Below, one piece after another: positions 55,407-64,000 of a DNA stretch of 64,000 nt (position 1 is the first letter of the stretch; the number at the start of each line of letters is the position of its first letter). A program made the position numbers and the translations under genes. Source of the stretch: Pseudomonas sp. MUP55 (lineage in GTDB: Bacteria; Pseudomonadota; Gammaproteobacteria; Pseudomonadales; Pseudomonadaceae). Location: positions 930,001 through 994,000 of the forward strand of contig NZ_CP138214.1 of assembly GCF_034043515.1 (NCBI RefSeq). Reading direction: 5' to 3'. Under the pieces are notes generated by a model that was not told the origin of the DNA, did no database searches, and saw only the letters and a list, made by a program, of their open reading frames with translations.

Positions 55407-58265
55407 ATGCTCGAGCTCACTGTAGAGCAGATATCCATGGGCCAGGTGGCGGTGGATAAATCTGCTGCCTTGCACCTGCTCGCTGACAAACTGGTGGCCG
55501 ATGGGCTGGTCGCCGACGGCTATCTCAGTGGCTTGCAAGCCCGCGAAGCCCAAGGCTCGACCTTTCTCGGCCAAGGCATCGCCATTCCACACGGCACCCC
55601 GGAAACCCGCGACCAGGTATTTTCCACCGGCGTGCGCCTGCTGCAATTTCCCGAAGGTGTGGACTGGGGCGACGGCCAGGTGGTGTACCTGGCGATCGGC
55701 ATCGCCGCCAAATCCGACGAACACCTGCGCCTGCTGCAACTGCTGACCCGCGCCCTGGGTGAAACCGACCTCGGCCAGGCGCTGCGCCGTGCCGGTACCG
55801 CCGAGGCCTTGCTCAAACTGCTGCAGGGCGCGCCGCAGGAGCTGGCCCTGGATGCGCAGATGATCAGCCTGGGTGTGTCGGCCGATGATTTCGAGGAACT
55901 TGTGTGGCGCGGCGCGCGCCTGTTGCGCCAGGCCGATTGTGTAAGCAACGGGTTTGCTGCGGTGTTGCAGCAAGTCGATGCGCTGCCCCTGGGCGATGGC
56001 CTGTGGTGGCTGCACAGCGAGCAGACGGTCAAGCGTCCGGGCCTGGCGTTCGTCACGCCGGACAAACCCATGCGCTATCTGGGCCAGCCGCTCAATGGCC
56101 TGTTCTGCCTGGCCAGCCTGGGCGAAGCGCATCAGGCGTTGCTTGAGCGCCTGTGCGCCTTGCTAATCGAAGGGCGCGGCCAGGAATTGGGCCGCGCCAC
56201 CAGCAGTCGCGCAGTGCTTGAAGTACTGGGTGGCGAACTGCCGCCTGATTGGCCCAGCGCCCGCATCACCCTGGCCAACGCCCACGGTCTGCATGCGCGC
56301 CCGGCGAAGATCCTCGCCCAACTGGCCAAGGGCTTTGACGGCGATATCCGCGTACGTATTGTCGACGGCCCGGTCGGCGCAGTGTCGGTGAAAAGCCTGA
56401 GCAAACTGTTGAGCCTCGGCGCACGACGCGGCCAGGTGCTGGAGTTTATCGCCGAGCCGACCATCGCTGGCGATGCGCTGCCTGCCCTGTTGGCTGCGGT
56501 TGAAGAAGGCCTGGGCGAAGCGGTCGAGCCGTTGCCGACGGTAAGCGCCCAGCCTGCCAGCGTCGATATCGAACCGGTGATCAGCGCGCCGCCGCCGGGC
56601 AGCCAGATCCAGGCGATTGCCGCCGCGCCAGGGATCGCCATCGGCCCCGCGCACATCCAGGTGCAACAGGTCTTCGACTACCCCTTGCGCGGCGAGTCCT
56701 GCGCCGTCGAGCGCCAGCGCCTGCACAGCGCGCTGGGTGAGGTACGTCGCGACATCGAAGGCCTGATCGCACGCAGCACCTCCAAGGCCATCCGCGAAAT
56801 TTTCATCACCCACCAGGAAATGCTCGACGACCCGGAACTCACCGACGAAGTCGACACCCGCCTCAAGCAGGGCGAAAGCGCTGAAGCCGCCTGGATGAGC
56901 GTGATCGAAGCCGCCGCCAGGCAGCAGGAGTCGTTGCAGGATGCCTTGCTCGCCGAGCGCGCTGCCGACCTGCGCGACATTGGTCGTCGTGTATTGGCGC
57001 AACTGTGTGGCGTCGACACCGCTCAGGAGCCCGATGAACCTTACATTCTGGTGATGGACGAAGTCGGCCCGTCGGACGTCGCACGCCTGGACCCGGCTCG
57101 CGTCGCCGGGATCCTCACGGCCCGTGGCGGCGCCACGGCCCACAGCGCCATCGTCGCGCGTGCCCTCGGCATTCCGGCATTGGTTGGTGCCGGGGCAGGG
57201 GTGTTACTGCTCGACGCCGGCACGCCGTTGTTGCTCGACGGCCAGCGCGGGCGCTTGCACGTCGACCCCGACGCCGCCACCCTGCAACGCGCCACGGTCG
57301 AGCGCGACACCCGCGAACAACGCCTGCAAGCCGCGTCAGCGCAACGCCACGAACCGGCGCTGACCCGCGACGGCCATGCCGTGGAAGTGTTCGCCAACAT
57401 CGGTGAAAGCGCAGGCGTTGCCGCTGCGGTGGAGCAGGGCGCCGAGGGCATCGGCCTGCTGCGCACTGAACTGATTTTCATGGCCCACCCGCAAGCGCCG
57501 GACGAAGCGACCCAGGAAGCCGAATACCGCCGCGTGCTCGACGGCCTCGACGGGCGGCCGCTGGTGGTGCGCACCCTCGATGTGGGCGGCGACAAACCGC
57601 TGCCGTATTGGCCGATTGCCGAAGAAGAAAACCCCTTCCTCGGGGTGCGCGGCATTCGCCTGACCCTGCAACGCCCGCACATCATGGAAGCGCAATTGCG
57701 CGCACTGCTGCGTTCGGCCGATAACCGCCCGTTGCGCATCATGTTCCCCATGGTCGGCAGCGTGGATGAATGGCGCGCCGCCCGCGACATGACCGAGCGC
57801 CTGCGCCTGGAAATCCCGGTGGCGGACCTGCAATTGGGGATCATGATCGAAGTGCCGTCGGCCGCGCTGCTGGCGCCGGTACTTGCCAGGGAGGTCGACT
57901 TTTTCAGCGTCGGCACCAACGACCTGACCCAGTACACCCTGGCCATCGACCGTGGTCACCCGACATTGTCGGCCCAGGCCGATGGCCTGCATCCGGCCGT
58001 GCTGCAGCTGATCGACATCACCGTGCGCGCCGCCCATGCCCATGGCAAATGGGTCGGTGTGTGCGGCGAGTTGGCGGCCGATCCGCTGGCGGTGCCGGTG
58101 CTGGTCGGCCTGGGGGTGGATGAGTTGAGCGTGTCGGCGCGCAGCATCCCCGAAGTGAAGGCGCGGGTGCGTGAGTTCAGTCTGAGCCAGGCCCAGGGCC
58201 TGGCGCAAAAAGCACTGGCGGTGGGTTCTCCCGCCGAGGTGCGTGCTTTAGTGGAGGCCGTGTAA
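55407..58265 (+). CDS. fruB: Fructose PTS multiphosphoryl transfer protein (IIA-HPr-EI)
   Basis: The 952-aa fusion passes phosphate from PEP to FruA. The IIA domain (1-150) has phospho-His62 in IPHGTPE. The HPr domain (~282-370) has His296 in HGLHARP. The EI domain (~400-952) has His579 in GGATAHSAIVARA and the PEP site with TNDLTQYTLAIDR. All three phosphorylation sites are present. It is the first gene of fruBKA and ends directly before fruK. Confidence 0.97.
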   Translation: MLELTVEQISMGQVAVDKSAALHLLADKLVADGLVADGYLSGLQAREAQGSTFLGQGIAIPHGTPETRDQVFSTGVRLLQFPEGVDWGDGQVVYLAIGIAAKSDEHLRLLQLLTRALGETDLGQALRRAGTAEALLKLLQGAPQELALDAQMISLGVSADDFEELVWRGARLLRQADCVSNGFAAVLQQVDALPLGDGLWWLHSEQTVKRPGLAFVTPDKPMRYLGQPLNGLFCLASLGEAHQALLERLCALLIEGRGQELGRATSSRAVLEVLGGELPPDWPSARITLANAHGLHARPAKILAQLAKGFDGDIRVRIVDGPVGAVSVKSLSKLLSLGARRGQVLEFIAEPTIAGDALPALLAAVEEGLGEAVEPLPTVSAQPASVDIEPVISAPPPGSQIQAIAAAPGIAIGPAHIQVQQVFDYPLRGESCAVERQRLHSALGEVRRDIEGLIARSTSKAIREIFITHQEMLDDPELTDEVDTRLKQGESAEAAWMSVIEAAARQQESLQDALLAERAADLRDIGRRVLAQLCGVDTAQEPDEPYILVMDEVGPSDVARLDPARVAGILTARGGATAHSAIVARALGIPALVGAGAGVLLLDAGTPLLLDGQRGRLHVDPDAATLQRATVERDTREQRLQAASAQRHEPALTRDGHAVEVFANIGESAGVAAAVEQGAEGIGLLRTELIFMAHPQAPDEATQEAEYRRVLDGLDGRPLVVRTLDVGGDKPLPYWPIAEEENPFLGVRGIRLTLQRPHIMEAQLRALLRSADNRPLRIMFPMVGSVDEWRAARDMTERLRLEIPVADLQLGIMIEVPSAALLAPVLAREVDFFSVGTNDLTQYTLAIDRGHPTLSAQADGLHPAVLQLIDITVRAAHAHGKWVGVCGELAADPLAVPVLVGLGVDELSVSARSIPEVKARVREFSLSQAQGLAQKALAVGSPAEVRALVEAV

Positions 58266-59186
58266 ATGGCAAGGATTTTGACCCTGACGCTGAACCCGGC
58301 GTTGGACCTCACGGTACGCTTGGCGCGCCTGGAACCCGGCGACGTCAACCGCAGCGAAACCCTGCTCACCCATGCCGCCGGCAAGGGCGTGAACGTGGCG
58401 CAGGTGTTGGCGGACCTCGGCCATCAGGTGAGTGTCGGCGGCTTTCTCGGCGCGGATAACCCCCAGGCGTTCGAGGCGCTGATCGCCAGCCGCCAGTTTG
58501 GCAACGCCTTCATCCACGTGCCGGGCGAAACCCGCAGCAACATCAAGATCGCCGAGCAGGATGGCCGGGTGACCGACATCAATGCACCGGGGCCGCTGGT
58601 GAGCGAGCAGGCGCAAGATGCGCTGCTCCAATTGATCAGCGCCATTGGGGGCGAATTCGACGCGGTGGTGGTCGCCGGCAGCCTGCCGCGCGGCGTCAGC
58701 CCGCAGTGGTTTCAGCATCTGCTCGAACTGTTGAAACGCCTGGGTCTGAAAGTGGCCCTCGACACCAGTGGCGAAGCACTGCGCGCCGGTTTGAAGGCCG
58801 GCCCCTGGATGGTCAAACCCAATACGCAGGAACTCGCCGAAGCGCTGGACAACGCCCCGGATGCCATCCGCCAGTTGCATCAACAGGGTGTGGAACATGT
58901 GGTGGTCTCCGACGGCGCAGCAGGCGTGACCTGGTACCGCTCGGGTACGGCCCTGCATGCCACGCCGCCGACGGTGACGGTTGCCAGCACCGTAGGCGCC
59001 GGCGATTCATTGCTGGCCGGCATGCTGCACGGCTTGCTCAGTGGCGACACGCCCGAACAGACCCTGCGCCGCGCCACGGCGATTGCCGCGATGGCGGTGA
59101 CGCAAATCGGTTTTGGCATCAGCGATGACGCGCAGTTGACGCGCCTCGAAAGCGGCGTCGATGTGCGCCCGCTGACAGAACAATAA
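58266..59186 (+). CDS. fruK: 1-phosphofructokinase
   Basis: A 306-aa pfkB-family kinase making fructose 1,6-bisphosphate. N-terminal LTLNPALDLT and GKGVNVAQVL bind substrate. The catalytic base Asp247 lies in TVGAGDSLLAG. The ATG immediately follows the fruB stop codon, indicating tight coupling. Confidence 0.97.
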   Translation: MARILTLTLNPALDLTVRLARLEPGDVNRSETLLTHAAGKGVNVAQVLADLGHQVSVGGFLGADNPQAFEALIASRQFGNAFIHVPGETRSNIKIAEQDGRVTDINAPGPLVSEQAQDALLQLISAIGGEFDAVVVAGSLPRGVSPQWFQHLLELLKRLGLKVALDTSGEALRAGLKAGPWMVKPNTQELAEALDNAPDAIRQLHQQGVEHVVVSDGAAGVTWYRSGTALHATPPTVTVASTVGAGDSLLAGMLHGLLSGDTPEQTLRRATAIAAMAVTQIGFGISDDAQLTRLESGVDVRPLTEQ

Positions 59187-59197
59187 GAGGGTTTGTG

Positions 59198-60910
59198 ATG
59201 AAATTAGCCATTGTTACCGCATGCCCGAACGGCATGGTCACCAGTGTGCTGTGCGCCCGCTTGCTGGACGCCGCGGCGCAGCGTCAGGGCTGGAGCACCA
59301 GTGTTGAAGTGGTGGATGTGCAACGCCCGCAGAGCCAGCTGTCCCAGGCGACCATCGATGACGCCGAGTGGGTGTTGCTGGTCAGCAGCACGCCGGTGGA
59401 TATGCAGCGCTTTGTTGGCAAGCGTGTATTCCAGAGCACCCCCGCTCAGGCGTTGGCGGATGTCGACGCGGTGTTGCGCCGGGGCGCCGAAGAGGCGCAA
59501 GTCCAGGTGGCGAGCCAGGCAACTGCCCAGCAGGCGCCGCGCATTGTTGCCATTACGGCTTGCCCTACCGGCGTGGCCCACACGTTCATGGCCGCCGAGG
59601 CCTTGCAGCAGACCGCCAAGCGCCTGGGCTATGACTTGCAGGTCGAGACCCAGGGCTCGGTCGGTGCGCGTACGCCGTTGAGCCCGGAGGCCATCGCCAA
59701 CGCCGACGTGGTGCTGCTGGCGGCAGACATCGAAGTGGCCACCGAACGCTTCGCCGGCAAGAAAATTTATCGTTGTGGCACCGGCATCGCCCTCAAGCAA
59801 TCCGAAGCCACGCTGAACAATGCGCTGGCCGAGGGCGCGGTGGAAAACGCGGCCAGCGGTGCGGTGGCCAAGTCGGAAAAAACCGGGGTGTACAAACACC
59901 TGCTCACCGGGGTGTCGTTCATGCTGCCGATGGTGGTGGCGGGCGGCTTGTTGATCGCCTTGTCCTTCGTGTTCGGCATCCATGCCTTCGAGGAAAAGGG
60001 CACCTTGGCGGCGGCGCTGAAAACCGTCGGCGACCAGGCCTTCATGCTGATGGTGCCGCTGCTGGCGGGCTATATCGCGTACTCGATTGCCGACCGTCCT
60101 GGCCTGGCGCCGGGCATGATCGGCGGCTTGCTCGCGGGCACACTGGGGGCCGGTTTCATTGGCGGGATCTTCGCCGGTTTCCTGGCCGGCTACAGCGTCA
60201 AGCTGATCTCACGCGCGGTGCGATTGCCGCAAAGCCTGGAAGCCCTCAAGCCGATCCTGATCATTCCGTTGCTGGCGAGTCTGTTCACCGGCCTTGCGAT
60301 GATCTACCTGGTGGGCCCTCCGGTGGCGCGGCTGCTGACGGGGCTGACGGATTTTCTCAGCACCATGGGCACCACCAACGCGGTGCTGTTGGGCATCCTG
60401 TTGGGCGGCATGATGTGTGTCGACCTGGGCGGGCCGATCAATAAGGCGGCGTATGCGTTTTCCGTCGGGCTGCTGGCAGCGTCGAGCGGTGCGCCGATGG
60501 CCGCGACCATGGCGGCCGGCATGGTGCCGCCGATCGGCATGGGCATCGCCACCTTCCTGGCCCGGCGCAAGTTCGCCCAGACTGAACGCGAAGCCGGCAA
60601 GGCCGCGATGATTCTCGGGCTGTGCTTCATTTCCGAAGGTGCCATTCCGTTTGCGGCCAAGGACCCATTGCGGGTGATCCCGGCCAGCATTGCCGGGGGT
60701 GCGCTGACGGGGGCGCTGTCGATGTACTTCGGTTGCAAACTGGCTGCGCCTCACGGTGGGTTGTTTGTGCTGGTGATTCCGAATGCGATGAACCATGCGC
60801 TGCTGTACCTGCTGGCGATTGTGGCCGGCAGTGTGCTGACCGGGTTGGTGTATGCGCTGATCAAGCGTCCGGAAGCGGCGGAACTGAAGGTCACTGCTGC
60901 CACTGTTTGA
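59198..60910 (+). CDS. fruA: Fructose PTS permease IIB'IIBC
   Basis: A 570-aa transporter. The first IIB-like domain has Cys9 (TACPNGM) and the second has the phosphoryl Cys122 (TACPTGVAHTF). The IIC domain from about 225 has 8-10 membrane segments with the conserved GGPINKAAY. ATG at 59,198 is chosen over the GTG just before it. It takes up fructose as fructose 1-phosphate. Confidence 0.97.
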   Translation: MKLAIVTACPNGMVTSVLCARLLDAAAQRQGWSTSVEVVDVQRPQSQLSQATIDDAEWVLLVSSTPVDMQRFVGKRVFQSTPAQALADVDAVLRRGAEEAQVQVASQATAQQAPRIVAITACPTGVAHTFMAAEALQQTAKRLGYDLQVETQGSVGARTPLSPEAIANADVVLLAADIEVATERFAGKKIYRCGTGIALKQSEATLNNALAEGAVENAASGAVAKSEKTGVYKHLLTGVSFMLPMVVAGGLLIALSFVFGIHAFEEKGTLAAALKTVGDQAFMLMVPLLAGYIAYSIADRPGLAPGMIGGLLAGTLGAGFIGGIFAGFLAGYSVKLISRAVRLPQSLEALKPILIIPLLASLFTGLAMIYLVGPPVARLLTGLTDFLSTMGTTNAVLLGILLGGMMCVDLGGPINKAAYAFSVGLLAASSGAPMAATMAAGMVPPIGMGIATFLARRKFAQTEREAGKAAMILGLCFISEGAIPFAAKDPLRVIPASIAGGALTGALSMYFGCKLAAPHGGLFVLVIPNAMNHALLYLLAIVAGSVLTGLVYALIKRPEAAELKVTAATV

Positions 60911-60922
60911 TGAGGTTTGAAA

Positions 60923-61013
60923 ATGTGGGAGGGGGCTTGCCCCCGATAGCGGTGTGTCAGCTACCCATAGGCTGGCTGATACACCGCCATCGGGGGCAAG
61001 CCCCCTCCCACAT
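60923..61013. repeat. REPIN (inverted pair of REP sequences)
   Basis: TGTGGGAGGGGGCTTGCC and its complement bracket a spacer with nested TGTCAGC/GCTGA repeats. It has the same structure as 38,281-38,368 and a more symmetric outer arm. It lies between fruA and the phosphatase gene and probably acts as a terminator of fruBKA as well. Confidence 0.92.
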
Positions 61014-61102
61014 TTGATCTTTGGTGTTTGTTGGGTCGGTGTCATAACTGTTTCATCGCCGCATGCTTAAGTGGCCCTTTTGATACTCAAGAGGGCACCC
61101 GC

Positions 61103-62644
61103 ATGAGCCACTTCGACCTCGGCCGTCGCCGTGTAATGCAAGCTGTCGGCGCCGGCCTGCTGCTGCCGGGCCTGGCGCCGGCGGTGATTGCCTCGGTCAA
61201 GGACCGCCCGCAGCTCACCGACGGTGTGCAGTCCGGCGACCTGCTGGGCGACCGGGCGATGATCTGGAGCCGCAGCGACCGCCCGGCGCGGATGGTGGTG
61301 GAGTGGGACACCCGCAGTGTGTTCAGCAACCCGCGCCGATTCGTCTCGCCCCTGGCCGATAACCGCAGTGATTTCACGGCCCGCGTCGAACTCACCGGGC
61401 TGCCCGCCGACCAAGCGATTTTCTATCGTGTGCATTTCGAAGACGCCCAGACCGGCATCGCCAGCGAGCCATGGTTCGGCCACCTGCGCAGCGTGCCGCA
61501 ACAGCGTCGCGACATTCGCTTTGTGTGGAGTGGCGACACCGTCGGCCAGGGCTTCGGCATCAACCCGGACATCGGCGGCATGCGCATCTATGAGGCCATG
61601 CGCCTGCGCCTGCCGGACTTCTTTATCCACAGTGGCGACACCATCTACGCCGACGGCCCGGTGCCGGCGCAACTGACCACCGAGGGCGGGCGCATCTGGC
61701 GCAATATCACCACCGAAGCCAAGAGCAAGGTCGCCGAAACCCTCGATGAGTATCGTGGCAACTACCGTTACAACCTGCTGGACGAAAACGTGCGGCGCTT
61801 CAATGCCGAGGTGCCGCAGATCTGGCAGTGGGACGACCACGAGGTGATCAATAACTGGTCATCGAGCAAACAGTTGGACGAGCGTTACCAGACCCGCGAC
61901 ATCAATACCCTGGTCGGCCGGGCACGCCAGGCCTGGTTGGAATATTCGCCGATGCGCCGACAAAGCGCCGACGGAGGCGGGCGGATTTATCGCAAGCTCA
62001 GCTATGGGCCGCTGCTGGATGTGTTCGTGCTGGACATGCGCAGCTATCGCGGGCCTAACGACGACAACCTGGGCGGCGAAAAACCCTTCCTTGGACGCGA
62101 GCAACTGGACTGGCTCAAGCGCGAACTCAAGGCCTCCCAGGCGCAGTGGAAGGTGGTCGCGGCCGACATGCCGATCGGGCTGGGTGTGCCGGACGGTGAG
62201 GTCAGCCCTGGCGTGCCACGCTGGGAAGCCATCGCCAACGGCGACCCCGGCGCGGCCCAGGGGCGTGAGCTGGAAATCGCCGAGCTGCTGGGGTTCCTGC
62301 GGGTGCACAAGGTGCGTAACCATGTGTGGCTGACCGCTGACGTGCACTATTGCGCCGCGCATCACTACCACCCGGATCGGGCGGCGTTCCAGGATTTCGA
62401 ACCGTTCTGGGAGTTTGTCGCGGGGCCCTTGAATGCCGGCAGCTTCGGGCCCAATTCGCTGGACAAGACCTTTGGGCCGCAGGTGATGTTCGAGAAAGCG
62501 CCGCCTGCGCAAAACACCTCGCCGTTTGCCGGGTTTCAGTTTTTTGGCGAGGTGCAGATTGATGGGCAGACGGCGGAGTTGACGGTGATCCTCCGAGACT
62601 TGGACGGCGTCTCGGTGTTCGAACAAAAACTGCAGCCCGTCTGA
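61103..62644 (+). CDS. PhoD-like alkaline phosphatase D family protein
   Basis: A 513-aa exported phosphodiesterase/phosphatase. A twin-arginine signal (LGRRRVMQAVGAGLLLPGLA) predicts Tat export. The PhoD core shows FVWSGDTVGQ, FFIHSGDTIYADGPV, WDDHEVINNW and TADVHYCAAH, which bind the metals. ATG at 61,103 places the Tat motif at residue 7. It stands alone between two REP elements. Confidence 0.92.
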   Translation: MSHFDLGRRRVMQAVGAGLLLPGLAPAVIASVKDRPQLTDGVQSGDLLGDRAMIWSRSDRPARMVVEWDTRSVFSNPRRFVSPLADNRSDFTARVELTGLPADQAIFYRVHFEDAQTGIASEPWFGHLRSVPQQRRDIRFVWSGDTVGQGFGINPDIGGMRIYEAMRLRLPDFFIHSGDTIYADGPVPAQLTTEGGRIWRNITTEAKSKVAETLDEYRGNYRYNLLDENVRRFNAEVPQIWQWDDHEVINNWSSSKQLDERYQTRDINTLVGRARQAWLEYSPMRRQSADGGGRIYRKLSYGPLLDVFVLDMRSYRGPNDDNLGGEKPFLGREQLDWLKRELKASQAQWKVVAADMPIGLGVPDGEVSPGVPRWEAIANGDPGAAQGRELEIAELLGFLRVHKVRNHVWLTADVHYCAAHHYHPDRAAFQDFEPFWEFVAGPLNAGSFGPNSLDKTFGPQVMFEKAPPAQNTSPFAGFQFFGEVQIDGQTAELTVILRDLDGVSVFEQKLQPV

Positions 62645-62663
62645 CTTGGAACACTGTAAAAAC

Positions 62664-62691
62664 TGTGGGAGGGGGCTTGCCCCCTCCCACA
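62664..62691. terminator. Collapsed REP palindrome between convergent genes
   Basis: TGTGGGAGGGGGC-TT-GCCCCCTCCCACA is a perfect 13-bp inverted repeat with a 2-bp centre. It looks like two REP arms joined after loss of the REPIN spacer, and the strong hairpin would stop transcription from both the phosphatase and the flavoprotein genes. Confidence 0.8.
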
Positions 62692-62716
62692 TTTGATCTT
62701 CAGTGGCTGTGAGGGA

Positions 62717-64000
62717 TCAGTACACATCCCGGCGATAGCGGCCTTGTTCGATCAGGCGCTCCACCGCTTCACTGCCGAGGATATCCATCAGCGCCTGGTC
62801 CACACCGGTGGCCATTCCCTGCAAACTGCCGCACACATAAATCGCCGCACCCTCGGCCAGCCATTTGCGCAACACATCCGCTGACTCACGCAGGCGATCC
62901 TGCACGTAGATTTTTTCGGCCTGATCCCGCGAGAACGCCAGGTCCAGCAGGGCCAGGTCACCGCTGGCCAGCCAGCCTTGCAGCTCTGCCTGGCACAGGT
63001 AGTCGTGGGCGATATGTCGCTCGCCGAACAGCAGCCAGTTACGCTGCTGACCGTCGGCAATGCGCGCCTTGAGCAAGCTGCGCAGGCCGGCCAGGCCAGT
63101 GCCGTTGCCCAGCAGGATCAGCGGCACCGGCGCGTCGGGCAGGTGGAAGCCGCTGTTGCGGCGCAGGCGCAGGCTGATGCCCGCGCCGATGGCGGCGTGT
63201 TCGGTCAGCCAGCCGGAACCCAGGCCGAGGCTGCCGTCCGCGTGCCGCTCCTGACGCACGATCAGCTCCAGCACGCCGTCGCTGGCAATCGAGGCGATGG
63301 AGTATTCCCGCTGGCTCAGCGGTATCAGCGCATCGACCAGGGCCTGGGCGTGCAGGCCGACCAGGTGCGTACGGTTCTCCGGCAGTTGGCGCGTGGCCAG
63401 GGCCTGGTTGAGCGTTTGCGAAAGGCCTTCGATCAATACGCCGTCGCTGCCCGCAAGGCCAAGCCCTTCCAGGAAGTGTTCGACGGCCTGCGGGCCATTG
63501 CGCGGCAGGATTTCCACCAGGTCGCCGGCCAGCCAACTGACCGGTGCGGGCGGCGTGAGGCCCAGCAGGTACACGGGGGCGCCGACGCTGCCAGGGTTGA
63601 GCAGGCTGCGTTGGCTCAGGGTCCAGGTTTCAAACCGGGCCGCTTGCCAGGCCGCAGCCGGCGCGTGACCGGTAAGCTGGCCGAGCTGTTGTTGCCAGGT
63701 CAGCAAGGCGTCGGTATCGCCGCTGTCGACCTCCACTGGCGCAAACAGCGGGTTGCCACCCTGGTGGGTCAGCCAGAAATGCAGGCGCCGGGCAAAGCCG
63801 CAAAAGTGCTCGTACTGCCGGTCACCCAAGGCCAGCACCGAGTAGTTCAAACCCTTGAGCGACACATCCTGACCCAGCACGCTGCGTTCAAAGCCACGGG
63901 CGCTGTCCGGCGCTTCACCGTCGCCGAACGTGCTGACCACGAACAGCGCATTTTCCGACTGGCTCAGGTCGTGCTGGCTAAGACTGCCCAGGGGCTGAAC
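62717..64000 (-). CDS. Flavodoxin/ferredoxin-reductase-type flavoprotein (CysJ-like), 5' end outside window
   Basis: At least 427 aa; the frame is open through the right edge. FVVSTFGDGEAPD and LNYSVLALGDRQYEHFC are the end of a flavodoxin domain. The FAD-binding region (REYSIASI, HAAIGAGISLRL) and NADPH-binding region (LLGNGTGLAGLRSLL, FGERH, VCGSLQGMATGVD) follow, as in sulfite reductase alpha subunits. Pseudomonas homologues often carry an N-terminal PepSY membrane domain, which would be beyond the window. Confidence 0.88.
   Translation of the reverse strand, partial: VQPLGSLSQHDLSQSENALFVVSTFGDGEAPDSARGFERSVLGQDVSLKGLNYSVLALGDRQYEHFCGFARRLHFWLTHQGGNPLFAPVEVDSGDTDALLTWQQQLGQLTGHAPAAAWQAARFETWTLSQRSLLNPGSVGAPVYLLGLTPPAPVSWLAGDLVEILPRNGPQAVEHFLEGLGLAGSDGVLIEGLSQTLNQALATRQLPENRTHLVGLHAQALVDALIPLSQREYSIASIASDGVLELIVRQERHADGSLGLGSGWLTEHAAIGAGISLRLRRNSGFHLPDAPVPLILLGNGTGLAGLRSLLKARIADGQQRNWLLFGERHIAHDYLCQAELQGWLASGDLALLDLAFSRDQAEKIYVQDRLRESADVLRKWLAEGAAIYVCGSLQGMATGVDQALMDILGSEAVERLIEQGRYRRDVY

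Noticed and set aside
55347-57143. Several minus-strand frames of 260-330 codons opposite fruB
   Set aside because: Antisense frames of a high-GC gene with all PTS motifs on the plus strand.

Overview
The window comes from a Pseudomonas chromosome, most likely the P. fluorescens group. The gene order pilA-tRNA-Thr-nadC-DUF1631-ampDE-MCP, the pilCD-coaE-yacG run, the fruBKA operon with a divergent cra, and GGGAGGGGGCTTGCCCCC-type REP palindromes all point there. Positions 1-330 and 38,148-64,000 look like core genome. The part in between is a decayed integrative conjugative element (ICE) of about 37.8 kb.

The island sits in tRNA-Pro(TGG) and is bounded by perfect 61-bp direct repeats (270-330 and 38,148-38,208) that carry the tRNA 3' end. 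Its left part keeps the integrase, a MobH-type relaxase, DUF3742, TraG and the TIGR03755/TIGR03756/TIGR03757 transfer genes (0.5-9.7 kb). Its right part keeps a truncated TraD coupling protein, an HNH protein, fragments of TIGR03765 and DUF2786 proteins, and a ParA C-terminus abutting the att site (34.4-38.1 kb). The central type IV secretion genes, including the VirB4-type ATPase, are missing, and several deletion junctions can be read directly. The element is probably no longer self-transmissible.

The cargo falls into modules. (1) A DNA-damage block: umuDC with a LexA box, an SRAP/YedK gene killed by one in-frame TAG, small genes, an XRE regulator, a PEP mutase-family gene and ada. (2) An intact IS66-family element. 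(3) A chemosensory block: AraC-type regulator, a 148-aa helical protein of unknown function and two paralogous chemoreceptors. (4) An RND efflux cassette with TetR and two matching operators; the pump gene has a one-base frameshift and the divergent outer-membrane channel gene is decayed. (5) A third chemoreceptor with a double-Cache-like sensor, two chemoreceptor remnants and a broken RES-domain toxin gene. Much of 18-34 kb is more AT-rich and more degraded than the flanks.

The core part to the right holds ndh, DUF3094, DUF1780, a CbiM-like permease, yacG, coaE, pilD, pilC (no pilB between pilC and pilA), pilA, tRNA-Thr, DUF6388, nadC, DUF1631, ampD, ampE, a chemoreceptor, a zinc-ribbon membrane protein, tatD, cra, fruB-fruK-fruA, a PhoD-like phosphatase and the 3' part of a flavoprotein reductase gene that runs off the right edge.
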